Assembly: GCF_014839805.1 (NCBI RefSeq)
Contig: NC_051118.1
Span: 10,780,391 to 10,844,390 of the forward strand
DNA: 64,000 nucleotides
Source: Manduca sexta
Lineage: Eukaryota; Arthropoda; Insecta; Lepidoptera; Sphingidae
Direction of reading: 5' to 3'
A program made the translations under genes and the position numbers. Under the pieces are notes generated by a model that worked only from the letters and a program-made list of their open reading frames with translations, had not been told where the DNA came from and ran no database searches. This document shows, one piece after another, positions 1 to 12,400 of this stretch; position 1 is the first letter of the stretch; every line of letters begins with the position of its first letter.

Positions 1-244
1 ACAATTGTTATAGATTTATAGCACAACGTAACCTAAGTATTCTATAAAGCGATTTTGAAAAAATATATAGAACCAATCTAGAGGTATTCTTTCGGATAAA
101 AAAAATATTACTAATCGGTTCATATATGACCGAGGTCAGAGGTAACAAAAATATTAAAAAAAAATACACGTCGAATTGATAACCTTCTCCGTTCTTGAAG
201 TCGATTAAAATGGTTGGTAATTCCCACAGAATGTAAGACTCATA

Positions 245-505
245 TCAGCACTGTATTATATACTCTCCCACTGTTGGGCACGGGCCTCCTCTACTACTGA
301 GAGGGATTAAGGCCTTAGTCCACCACGCTGGCCTAGTGCGGATTGGTAGACTTCACACACCCTCGAAAATTCCTATAGAGAATTTCTCAGGTATGCAGGT
401 TTCCTCACGATGTTTTCCTTCACCGGTAAAGCAAGCGATAATTCACAAAGAATACACATTTTTTTTTAGAAAAGTCAGAGGTGTATGCCGTTGGGATTTA
501 AAGAC
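245..505 (-). mobile_element. tRNA-derived SINE, family A (5'-truncated copy)
   Basis: On the minus strand this matches the body and 3' end of the SINE seen in full at 37244-37568. It shares the 'cctctactactgagagg' segment, the fragment around 'ttcctcacgatgttttcctt', and the tail leading to a short TTA-rich end. The tRNA-like head with its A and B boxes is lost after about 505. Confidence 0.8.
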
Positions 506-879
506 TGTTTCAACAATATCTGTATCAGTGTAGAGCGATAAGCCAATGCTGTATTAAAGTAAATATCTCCCAATAATCGTGTTTTTGTATGACAGCCCTA
601 CGAGCAGTCGATCGGGACGATTGCGTTCCGATCGTAAACACGCTAACGTTATCGACTCGTCCCTTAATAATATTCAAATACAGGACTCGCTTTAATTGGA
701 TGAGTATTGTTTTCTATTATTTGAGTATTCGATTATGAAAATAATTATTGGAAATTAAATGTTGAATTTAATTTGCCTTGAGCAAATTTACTTGTGTTAG
801 TTTCGGGTGACAATGTTTTATATATTAAGGAATACAAGCGAGACTCGGTATAATAATTCAACTCCTTAGGCTAGGTTTA

Positions 880-1215
880 GATATGAATCATTATAGCCAT
901 AGAGCTACCTCGGACTTTAGGGATCAAAAACGTTACTTGCCTAATGGTAAGCGATACGACCGTCGGACTCAAAGGCGTAATAATGTTACTTGCCTGATGG
1001 TAAGCGATACGACCGCCCATAAACAGTAGCAACCATACATGACGTGGAATTACAAACTGCGTAGCAATCGATTGCGCTCGACACTCCATTTTTAATTTGT
1101 AGAGTATAAAGCATACACAGGGAAGACTCTGTCCAATGCTCGCTCGGATGGTGTTATACTCCCGAGGGTCGACATTCGGCTGAAAGACCGGTGAAATCAA
1201 ATTAACCGTTCCACT
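880..1215. repeat. Interspersed repeat family C, with internal duplication
   Basis: Contains 'ggtaagcgatacgaccg' twice, about 60 bases apart, followed by 'cccataaacagtag' and a degraded segment. The same family occurs at 22141-22290 in this orientation and at 2085-2335 in the opposite orientation. It is a short non-autonomous mobile repeat of unknown class. Confidence 0.65.
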
Positions 1216-2084
1216 CACCCCTATTCGGTGGTAGTAATAACGCGCTTGTCATCCTGAGATAAAAGCTATTGTCCAAATTCTCCTTCAAACTGGAAAGTTG
1301 CATACACACTGCTGCTTGGTGCTAGAAATAGAAAATATTATAGTTATCCAGTAGTAATATATAGAACGGTAAGTTAAAGATGTGTACATGATCTGAATAA
1401 TCAGGAAATAAATTAGCCAATAATTAGATATAGGCTGGTAAGTTCAAACATACTTACGTTCTCTGACTCAAAGTAATCAAGAAACAGCCTTTTATTATAT
1501 AAATTCCGGTATTTTAACCAAAACCAATTAATTTATATCTATAAATCGCAAGTCGATAACTGATCAAAGTTCGAACGAAGTTTTGGAATAGTTTTAAAAA
1601 CCATAATCAAAATCCATTGAATTCCAACTCATTACTGGAATTCCGTTCAAGTCTTGAGAATTCTAATGTCTAATTAACAACGCTTATGAACTGATGAATA
1701 TTCAAAAAGAACGTATTAATTTAACATTAAAAGACGGTTTTGATGTTGGTTTGAATGTGTCGAATATTGTTTGTTTTATTTATGGCCATATAAAGCTATA
1801 ATGAGCTGTTTAGTTATAATAGACATACGAACATAACTTAACTTACTTTAAATTCTTAACTAAGTACAAATGGAATTTTCTTTTACTGATGGCACGTGAA
1901 AATTTACCCTATTCAAGAAACAGCTTATATTAGGAAAATGAGACAGTGTGGGATTATTTGAGACAATGAGCTTAAAGAAGCATTCATAATTAAAATAAAG
2001 CAAGTTACTGGTAGGTCCCTCATATGTGAGAATCCGCCTGGGTAGGTACCACCGCAATATCTATTTCTGCCGTCAACAGAAGTG

Positions 2085-2335
2085 TGTAGTCACTGTTGTG
2101 TTCCGGTTTGAGGGACATTGTAGCCAGTGTAACTACTGCACATAATGAGACTTTCTCATGTCTCAGGATGGCGAGCACAGTGGAATGCCAAACAATACTT
2201 TGTGATTCAAATTTAGTGTTGTTTCTACTGGGCGGTCGTATCGCTTACCATCAGGCGAACGGCAAGCCCGTCTCGTCATTCAAAGCAAAAAAAACTATAT
2301 TTGGAAAATATTGCTGCAAATCTTTATACATTTAT
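2085..2335. repeat. Interspersed repeat family C, opposite orientation
   Basis: Holds 'ggcggtcgtatcgcttacc' followed by 'atcaggcgaacggcaag', the reverse complement of the core at 880-1215 and 22141-22290. A 'gtctcaggatggcgagc' segment is also shared with the copy near 22255. It makes up part of the long open frame here, which is therefore not a real gene. Confidence 0.7.
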
Positions 2336-2514
2336 CATCATCATCAGCCGCAGGATTTTCACTGCTTAACACCCCCCCCCCACGATTTCCAGATCACCCA
2401 ATTGGAAGCGGCCCGCATCCAACGACCTCTAGCGACTTTTTTTAGTCATCTGTCCACTTGTGGGTGGACGTCATTTCATTCATACGTTCTTAATATTCAA
2501 ATTCTATTACACAC

Positions 2515-2750
2515 TCACGCCTTTTATTGCCCAACGGGTAGGCAGAGGCGCTACTGGTCGCCAGTTTTCGCCGTGTGTATTTTGTCTTATGATATGATGG
2601 TAGAGCCAATCGCCATATCAAGCAATTATAGACTCCGAGCTGATACTAAGTACAAAAACCCAATACCACTACCCGACCCGGGCATCGAACCCGAGACTTT
2701 AGCACCGTAGTCCTATCGTACATCTACGTCACCGACGCAGTCAAATTCTA
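2515..2750 (-). mobile_element. tRNA-derived SINE, family B
   Basis: Read on the minus strand, the 3' end of this stretch begins with a degraded 'gactgcgtcggtgacg' head. A B-box-like 'gggttcgatgcccgggtc' follows, and then 'gcgatatggcgattggctc'. The layout is the same as at 8375-8637. The family also occurs as head fragments inside intron 1 of each 30K lipoprotein gene. Confidence 0.75.
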
Positions 2751-4289
2751 TCCTTTGTGTTAAATCAAAACTGAAGGAAATTTCAAATCCTTTAAATCAA
2801 TATAAATCGTGTCAAATTTACGAGAAATAATCATGTTTAGAACTTTATAAGGATGACAGGTAACAATTATTTATGTTACCACCTCAACACTTTATAGATA
2901 TTATAAACAATGAATTTACGACGCTACCGTATCCACCCTTCGTGTGACACAGCGCGAACATAAACCCCGTTATGTTCCACTTAAATCAATAATACCAAGT
3001 CATTATACCGCCAATAAAATCTTTTAATGATCAATAAAATTCTATAGTCTTTCATATTAATTTCTATGATGCTCTATCAATTAAATCTCTACCCTATTTC
3101 CGTAATTTAGAGTTGGTTTTGGGAGAAAGTCCGTGGCTTGTGATTTTCGGTGTTGCCGCACAGTTTCTGCCCCCCGTGGTGAGGATACCAAAGGTCAGTA
3201 GACTGTGCTGTTATCTCAGAATTTAAACACGTCTTACAGGTAACGAGATAAAAAGGTGATATATGTCATCTGACAAGATATGAATAGGGATGAGGGATAT
3301 TGTGGGATAGTCCTGTTGATCGGTTTAAAAATATCGATTAAGGTCGAATCATCGATATATGTACTACGAACTAAATCTGTTGTTCCGTACACTCACTTTA
3401 TTTGACTCAAATGTACTGCAACCCTTACACCTGACTAGTACGATTTCAAAAACAGCATGTGGTTATCGTACATAACCACATTAGTGACGCTCATAATACA
3501 AGAATTCGGGTCTAATGTAAACCTGGATGTGAATAAAAAAAATTAGTCAAATAAGTAAAATTATTTCTTCAAGTGAATAAATAGGTTATAACAGTGACGT
3601 TTTGGTTGCCATTTTAGTTCAGATTTTGAACAAATAGTTTGTATAGATGTTTGTGTCTATAGAATACACGTCAATGTGTTGAATCGATTGTCAAAAATGT
3701 TATTTACTTGGTATCATAAGGCGTCCTTATTACCCTCATTTATGAACTCAAATATTGCTTCCCGCTATCTATTACACGTATTTTTCCGTGTAGTGGAACT
3801 ACAAAGATCTTATACTGGCTGTTAACTGAAACTAAAAATTATATTGAATCAACTTCAAACAATCTCGTGGTTGGAATTTGTACTTGAACGGCTTCCTGTT
3901 ATTAGTAACTAAATGTTTCTCATAGAAGTTAATTGATTTAATAATGGCCAAGTGTGTATTTATTCATATCTTTTTTGTACACCATAATTGTTAAAAAACA
4001 AACAAATATGTACACATATGATGGAAATAGTTTAAACTTCGGTGGTACAAATGACGGTCTTATCGCTCGAGGCGATCACTGCTAATTTTTGTACTTAATT
4101 AATAACTATTTCATTTAAATATATCTGACATAGTCTTAGATGAAATGCACCTAAAATGATACGTTTATTTCTAGTACCTATATAAGCATCATTTCGAAAA
4201 TTAAATAAATAACGACTCACACAAAATACTAATATCAATATCTAAATATTTAACTCATTTTAAACACAAAAAAGAAGTGTTAAAAATAC

Positions 4290-4440
4290 ACAAACATGGC
4301 CACCCTCGCGTTCCGTTTCACGCGGCGCACGGACGCTACTGTTCAACCCCCTGCCAGTACACTTGGTGTTTTTTACATATTTTATAAGCGGTGGCGTGGC
4401 ACGGAACGTAAACTCCTTATAAAATGTTTATTTTAATTAT
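4290..4440 (+). other. GC-rich patch with a 46-codon open frame
   Basis: A locally CG-rich stretch in AT-rich surroundings contains an ATG at 4296 followed by 46 sense codons and a TAA at 4434. The frame is short and I recognise no family. It could be a chance frame in a CpG-rich regulatory patch about 2 kb upstream of the eya start, or a leftover exon. Coding status is unsupported. Confidence 0.2.
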
Positions 4441-6219
4441 AATAACTTTTCTGTCTAATTGATTCTGACAGTTTGGCTCCTTGTTAACAAAAAATATTGT
4501 TGGTATGCGGCATTGAATATTCATGCACTTTTTGTTACGTAATTTTGTTTGGGTCTCGATTTGGGTGTCTGTGTAGTGTACTGATTAATTTGAATGCCTA
4601 GGTTCTTGTGTTTGATGCCTTATTAGTATAGGCACTAGACTGTTCATTTTTTTTTATTTTAAAGTTTATTTTTTACATTATTATATATTCTTTAATAAAA
4701 ATAAATGCATATAAAAAATGAATGACCCTCCGATGGCGAAGCTCAAGACCCAAGCCACCGGTGGTTAGGGATTCAAAGTGTGAAATCTTCTCACAATGCG
4801 CGCTATGTCCAACAATACTTCCTTCGGCATCTGGTCTCCGACCCAACGGCCAATTGAGAGCTTCTGAAGATGTCGGTCACACTAGACTTGTTATTAAACT
4901 TGGACAGCGAGTATTTGAATATTCTAGAATTCAAGACAAGCAAAATGGGGTTTTTGTTTCATTTGAAAATCACCTACGATTAGTTGATTGGATATGTAGC
5001 CGATGCGATTATAAACACTTTATCGAATATAATAGCTACAGTTCAATAAGTAGGTGGACAAATTCGAAATTTCAAATCAATTATACACGTTAAGTTTAAT
5101 TAAAACTCTTTTTGTGAAGTACAAAAAAAAGAAAAAAAAATAGTGTTCAAAAGTGTGTAGGCGATTTGAAGTTTTGAATTTGTTCAGCTACTTGTGTAAC
5201 TGACTGTACATCACATACTTAATATACTTCCATCTAACCAACTCGAAGTGTCAAAATTCCCCTCGTCTTTCCTAATTACCATTGTAAAGCTAAATTAAAA
5301 ACCCAGACACCACTAAACTAATTAGAACTATATCTGGAATATATGTATGTTTAACTAGTTCTTTCCCGTATTTTCCGGAAATACTTTCCTAGAATGAAAA
5401 TCCCGCTGTTTTGCGTTATCAAAATAAAAAGTAGCCAATATATTAAACGCCTAGCTGAGTAAACAATAAAACATCTTCATATACAATATCAATACGATTA
5501 GTTTAATTACATAAATCGTTAGCAAACCAATAAACCATAGATCATGGCACCAAATTGTCTATGCCGCGATATAAACACAGAAGCCGCATTACAAAAAAGG
5601 TTCCGCTTCAATTATGTCAAATTCGATTTGACACATTGATGAACACGTCCGATGGAGGATTTGACCGTGCGACGTGGGTGGGCTGGGCGCGGATTTTTTC
5701 TCTTTTGTTTTTTTTTCTCTGACCGCTGTAGGGCGATGACTAACAAGCTTTCAATAACTAGCCACCGGCGATGCGTTATAATCGCTTCTGATTTGTTTTT
5801 GGCGGCAAAAAATTAGGTTAGGTTTTTTTTGTGGACTGTACTATACCGTAATGGTATATGATGAAAGAAAAATCTATATTATAAGGTGTTTCTAGAATCC
5901 TATATCGGATATCTAAGTACATCTAAGTAGATCGTGCCGCTCATTCATAACTTTAGGATTTCACTGAGCGCTGAAATTTTAGTCTTTACGGACTCCTGTG
6001 GTAAAAAGGGAGGGAAGGATGTCTTCTACTCTTAGTACTAAATGCATTATTTATAGGGTACAACGGAAATATCATTCATTGTAAAATAATTAGACATCGT
6101 TATGGTCTCTAACGAAATTTTCATTTAGCCACATCTGAATATCAATAAAATTAATAAGTACTTAATTTGATTTTAGCTTTTTATACTACGGTGGAACAAT
6201 ATACTCCTTTAAGCTATGG

Positions 6220-6386
6220 ACAGTGCTAAAAATAACATAATAATAAACATTAACAATGTAACATGCCGCTCAAAAACGAAACAATAAGCGCAAAATGGCC
6301 GCTCAAAAACTGTTTCCCGCCAAAAGAACTGTCAAAGTGACATTCCTGTGTGGTGTGTGAGTGCGTCTCGGAATGTTCTTGAAAGC
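6220..6386 (+). promoter_or_regulatory. eya: Likely eya 5' UTR and proximal promoter
   Basis: Lies immediately 5' of the eya start codon at 6387. It is richer in G+C than the surroundings and contains 'tttcccgccaaaa' at 6313-6325, which fits the E2F consensus (TTTSSCGC). No clear TATA box is seen in it, so the exact transcription start is unknown. The role is inferred from position. Confidence 0.4.
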
Positions 6387-6461
6387 ATGGTGACACTGAT
6401 GCCGTGTGGCTACCTCGGTGGCGCCTCGCCGCGCTGCAGCTTGGAGCACGCCGAGCCGAAG
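6387..6461 (+). CDS. eya: eya coding exon 1
   Basis: Encodes 25 residues beginning MVTLMPCGYLGG and ending HAEPK, then a GTCAGA donor (phase 0). The start and the 'EPK' end resemble the N-terminus of one Drosophila Eya isoform as I recall it (MVTLMPYNY..., with EPKVKRP spanning the same junction). The frame reads on past the donor for some 40 codons without similarity, which supports splicing here. Confidence 0.9.
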
Positions 6462-9400
6462 GTCAGATATCTATCTGATGGATGCCTCAATCCCACGATA
6501 CAAATGCTATTCAAAACTAGAAGCCATTTTATTTTTAAAGAAACAAAATTGCAATCATTTACGTTCGAATCAATTTAAAATTAGAATGATAAAATCTATT
6601 AAACCTCAAACGATGGTTTAAAAACAATAAATTTAAATTAAGAATATTTGTTTCTTAAATGGCATATTTAAAATTTTGATACGCATTTGTGTCGTTTAGG
6701 CGAAATAAATTAGCACCGTAAATAGATAAATCGCACCAGATTTTTTGCATGATTTTCTTTATTTTTATCGAATTGCACGCTATTACTAACCACTGCATAA
6801 AATAGCTATAATCCATTTATTCACGCTTTTTTGTAATTTATTTCTTATTTTAGCGTGTATCTTTAATGGCTTTTTTGCTTTTTATTGTTGTGAACATATT
6901 TTCTTCAATGCATATTCATTTTGTATAAAGAGGTAGGTATGGAATTAACTATATTTTACACCTTAGTTTTACTCAAACAACATATTTTGTGTACATTTTA
7001 AAACAAATACAAATATTTAAAATGCACAAATGAACAGTTTCTCCTAACTCTTATCAAAATATCACATGATACATACAACGAAGAGCAGAACTAGGTATAT
7101 GTCCAGTGTCTGGTCAACCAAGACCTACATCGAATTCACTTTAAATTACCCAAATTAAACAATACAGACAGAGCTAAACACCTTGCCATATCAGTAACAT
7201 GATTCAAATTTTACAACGTCCAAACAAACGGCTTCCAAGACATGGTCTCATATTACCCCATTCATAACGTGGGGGGACCATTAAACAACCATAAACTGCG
7301 GGGTGGTAGACAGTGAGTCGTTAGCCACACGACACCAGGCGATCATGAGCGACTGGAGTTGTATTCGCTCGATATATTCGGTGCGCCATCGGTAATTAGG
7401 CGTATGCTAATAATACTGGCAACAGGAATTTTTATTGTTTTTGTCCTGGGAAGATTGTTACGACTGACTACGAAATGTCTTCATAACGAAATAAGTCTGA
7501 GAAGACTTTTTATGGTAATAGGCATAGATGTTACTGAATTGGGAACAATAATATGTCGTTTAAGGGCTACGGACTTAACATACTCTCAGCCATTTTCTAA
7601 TTAACGTTTTGTTTCAAGCCACAGAAAAGAAAAAATTATATCTATTAGATTTTTACGAAAATATCCCTAATTTCTACCTTCATTCAATAATATCAAGACA
7701 ACATTCCAATGAAACAATAAACATTTAACCTCATTCACAAAACTATCCGAAACAAAATTAAAAAAGGAATACCATTTTCAAAAAAAGAACTGACAAATCG
7801 AACGACCTGTGTAATAGACAACCAATTTATCCAACACATAAACAACGAGCAGAGACAAAGGAATTAAAAAAACAAAAGCGAAAGCACGGAGAACACAAGC
7901 CACCCAAAGATAACAGCAATAAAAACAAATTTGTCCTTCTTGATGGGCGAACACGATGCGATTTATCGAGGATACGTCTCTTTTCCATGCGCCTTATTGT
8001 ACCCGGCTTGAATGCGTTTTGTTCGTGCATATAGATAACAAAATGAGGTTAAATAGCTTATTTTAATCTATGGTTTTTATACTAAGAAAATGTACCTCCA
8101 TAAACGATCGTGTTAACCCGCATTATCCCGTTTTGAGACTCAATCAAAACGCTTATAAAAGCTGTTTTAAAATTGTTAAGAGGGTTTCGACTCGGTAAAC
8201 TTTTGAAACCAATGATGTGTAAAATGTGCTCTTAAAAACCGGGTCGTGGTTATATGAACTTTTTGGTCCGTTTAGCCCAAGGAGCGCGGTTTAGCCATCA
8301 GAAATGTCTGCCGCATCGTGCGAAATGAATAATCTTTAAGATATTATTCAAAAATGAGTCAGCGATTTTGAATTCATAACATAACATAACATCACGCATT
8401 TTATCCCCGAAGGGGTATGCAGAGGCGCAACTAGGGCACCCACTTTTCGCCAAGTATGTTCCGTCCCATGATGTGATAGGGGGCGAGCCTATCGCCATAT
8501 CGGGCACAAATTCCAGACTCCGGGCTGATACTGAGCAGAAAAACCCTAACATCACTTTGCCCGACCCGGGATTCGAACCCAGGACCTCAGAGCGCTATTG
8601 TACCGGACGTGCAATACAACTACGCCACCGAGGCAGTCATTTTGAATCCAAAATGAATTATTTATCGGACGCCGTTTGCTTGTGATTTAATTATTTGCAT
8701 TTCAACTTGGTGGACCTTGCTGACAAATAAGGTTTAACGACCCACCAAACCACATGAAATTACTGTAATGCAATTGTCCAAATTACGTAGAAGTTTAAGG
8801 TTACCTTTGCTCTATAGACACAGGTACGTTATAAAAAAGATTCTAAATATAAATTTAAATTTATACCATTATAGTACCAAAATTCCATAAAAAGTAATAT
8901 GAATCCAAACGTCTTTTTCTCTATACGATACAAGCGGTGATGTGTTTTACTACATTCTTAATTTAAAATATTTATGGTAATCGATTATAATCGATTCGTA
9001 TTCGGAATAAGCACTTTACTACTGTAATATGGCGGGAATGCAAATCGAATGGTCATTATGAATCGGTTATAAGACCATGGGTTTAGTAAAACATTACACA
9101 CGTGTCTTGATCATATTTAATGCTTTTAACAGTGCTTTCGATTCTGAAATTATGCAGAGCTAATTACGTGAAATACTTTTCCTGGGATAAAAGTCCTGCT
9201 ATATCCTTTTCCGGACTAAATTTTATTTTTATTTGTAGAGACAATAAACGGTTACATATTAAGAAATATTTAAAAATAATCTTAATCTAAATATACAAAC
9301 ATATAACGCATAGCATTATCCACATATTGACATAATATAGAATTAAGAATACAATTATGAGCTGACGTGCTATGACGAAATCATCTCCAACAACTAGAGA

Positions 9401-12400
9401 ATAACGTTTTTTAAATTTTAAATATGGCTCTAATGTGTAACCAGGCGAAGATCTTTCGGAGTAACATCACAAATCCATTTATAAATTTTCGTATTAATTT
9501 CTCACAAACAGCCAAATATGTTAACAATCTTTTGCATTTATAATAATTAAATATAAAATAGACGCCGCGCTTTATTTTATCCGCTAAGAGTATTGTTATA
9601 CGAACCTATCACTATTTTACGAGAATATGAATGAAATGATCTAAACAATAATAAAAAAAAAAACAAATGCATTTTTTTATGTATCATGCACTGTAGTTCA
9701 CACCTTAAAATGATTTTGAAAATAGCAACACCAGAGTTTCAGCCCGTTCTCCTCTGGTGAGAACTTTCGAACTAGTGGTAGAGTTTATATTGACGTATTT
9801 TTTCTCTATATTATGTACAGTAGTTTACACCTTAAACTGATTTTGAAAAGAGCAACACCAAACTTTCTTGCCTGTTCTTCTCTAGTAAGAACTTTCCGAA
9901 CTAGTAGAATTAATATTGACGGAACCTAAATAACACATAACATTTCATAGGTTCAAATAAATTATTTAATTTCAGAAAATTCAGTTTTACATTTTATTTT
10001 TCCTGGGACATGATTTAATAGATGCCTTGCTAATCCAGAAGAGAGCAGCATAGTTTTATGGTATGCCAAACCTACCAACTTTCCGACCTGGGCAACCAAC
10101 TGAAAACTTCGAGTTTGATATCAGTTAATGGAAGTAGGGAACGGATCAAAAGTGAAGTGAATCACATGGTCTAAAACATAAACATTATCATGGATTCAAG
10201 CCTTAAAGATAGAAATAAGCATCTAGAAATTAAATTTATAGTAGGTGTACATGCATTATACGCATTCAGTAACGTAACATTTGTATCTATAAAACAATGG
10301 TACGAACCCAGTCGAGGTAACCCCGCCGCTCTACTATTTTTTGAAGTAATCGAAATTGGTCGAAATATGAATTTAATTTCTCTTTAATGTAAAACATATA
10401 GTCAATTCACATTGCGACTATGAAACAATGGTACGAACCCAGTCGAGATACCACCGTTGCTCTACCATTTTTGAAAGTATTCGTTGGTCAAAATATCAAT
10501 TTAATTTCTCTTTAATGTAAAACATATTGTCACTTCACATTTACGTCTATAAAACAATGGTACGAACCCAGTTTAGTTGTCAGTAGCTCTATACATTTTT
10601 GTATGAATTCAATATTGTTAAAAATATCAATTTAATTTCTATTTAATGTAAAACATCTAGACACTTCACATTTGCGTTTATAAAACAATAGTATGAACCC
10701 AGTCGAGGTACCACCACCGCTCTACCATTTTTTGAAAGTATTCGTTGGTTAAAATATCAATTTAATTTATCTTTAATATAAAACATAGACACTTCATATT
10801 TGCGTCTATAAAACAATGGTACGAACCCAGTATAGCTGTCAGTGGCTCTATTATTTTTTTAAATTATTCCACATTGGTCAAAATATCAATTTATTTTTTC
10901 ATTAATGCAACAGTCAAACGAAAACATTACGTCGAAATATTTAAAATTCTACACGCATGTAAAGTTTAATTTATGAACGGAATTAAAATAACTTTCTTTG
11001 TGCGCATACGATATTAAAACATTTTTATATACCACGTAAATCACTTTAGTTTTGTAACTGTGAGAGTTTTCCAATCAGGCAATAAATAAACGGGAAGCTG
11101 TGAGATGAATGTATAGCGAAGCTCGGTTTGGTGTTAGTTATTTTGTAAAATGGCTAGATTTGTTTTTTTTTTCGTGAAAAAAAATATCCTATGGATTTGT
11201 CATGCCCAAGCCGCTTACAGTTATATTAAGGTTATAGCTTAAGGTCCATTTTTCATACATTTTGTTTCACCTTTAATCTGGGTAACTAAACAAGTATTGA
11301 CAAGTAAAGAATTTAAATTCACGTCTAGTTAGTGATTAGTTCTCGCAGTTGAAAGAAAAACGTAAAAATAATTAATATGCATAGATATTTCGGCCTTTAA
11401 AAAAAATAAAAATTATATGTTTTCTAATTCTTCTTCTCTATTAATTCTTCTAATTATTTGATAACTACCATGATATTTAAAGTAATGTCATTGCAGTTCT
11501 TATAATAAATATTAATAATAATAAAAATTTGGTATGATTAATACTTTTACATATAACATATTTACGAACACGAATTTTTTGGCAATATTGTATAATTATA
11601 ATACAATTTCTGACTATCCCACATAATGTACAACAATTGCCAGAAAAAAAAATGATTGAATTTTAAGTCAATATTTTAGACACAATCACAATAGACAGTT
11701 AAAATAAATCAAAAGTTTGTCTGTCCCGTATACTTGTACAATATAACATTATGCATAAATTCAAAAACACAAAATAAATTTAAAATACCGGTATTTTCCG
11801 GTTGACCAGCTAAATCATGAAACAACCGAACATAAAATCGACCTGCGACATTGCCATCCAAAACAAGTTTTTCTATGCGCGCATAAATCTCAGTACCTAG
11901 TGATTTCTGTTACCCCGGTACAATGAACGAAAGGTTATCCGATTGTTTTATCCTGGTGGGTGCGGAATGGCAAATCCAACCAAACAGCTCAAACAACTAG
12001 TCCATCAACATTGCATCCAAATAAGATTGAGGCCCAAATATTGTAAATTGCAAAGTAAAATGGAATGTAGAGTTATAATAATAGATAACTTATCTCTCTA
12101 TGCTATCAGTAAAGCCAAAGCAGTAAGTCCCTACACAGCGTTGCGATTAACGCTTTCAACTCATGTTGTCCTAGTATTTGGGCATCAAGATATTGGCAGA
12201 TGCAATGCAATGACGAAAAACATAAAATCGTTAAAATTGACAGAAAGGGACACATGTATGAAACCGCTGTTGCAGTATCACTTGGTGTTTCATGATACCC
12301 TAGTGACCCAAGACAGAGATTCCTTACAATGTCGTATGTGACCGATTAACGTTCGGTCACAAAATGTATGTATTTTTTATTCCTCAAAAATATTGCCAAC

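Larger units (their letters stand above)
1..6219. other. Upstream flank of eya, no gene recognised
   Basis: AT-rich non-coding DNA. Open frames here are short or lie inside interspersed repeats listed separately (245-505, 880-1215, 2085-2335, 2515-2750). The 204-codon frame at 2096-2710 runs through two such repeats and is not a gene. A small GC-rich patch lies at 4290-4440 and a G-rich stretch near 5665-5695. Nothing else could be assigned. Confidence 0.6.

Noticed and set aside
2096..2710. A 204-codon open frame
   Set aside because: It runs through two interspersed repeats (family C and SINE family B, both present elsewhere in the window), and the protein contains translated repeat text rather than a domain.
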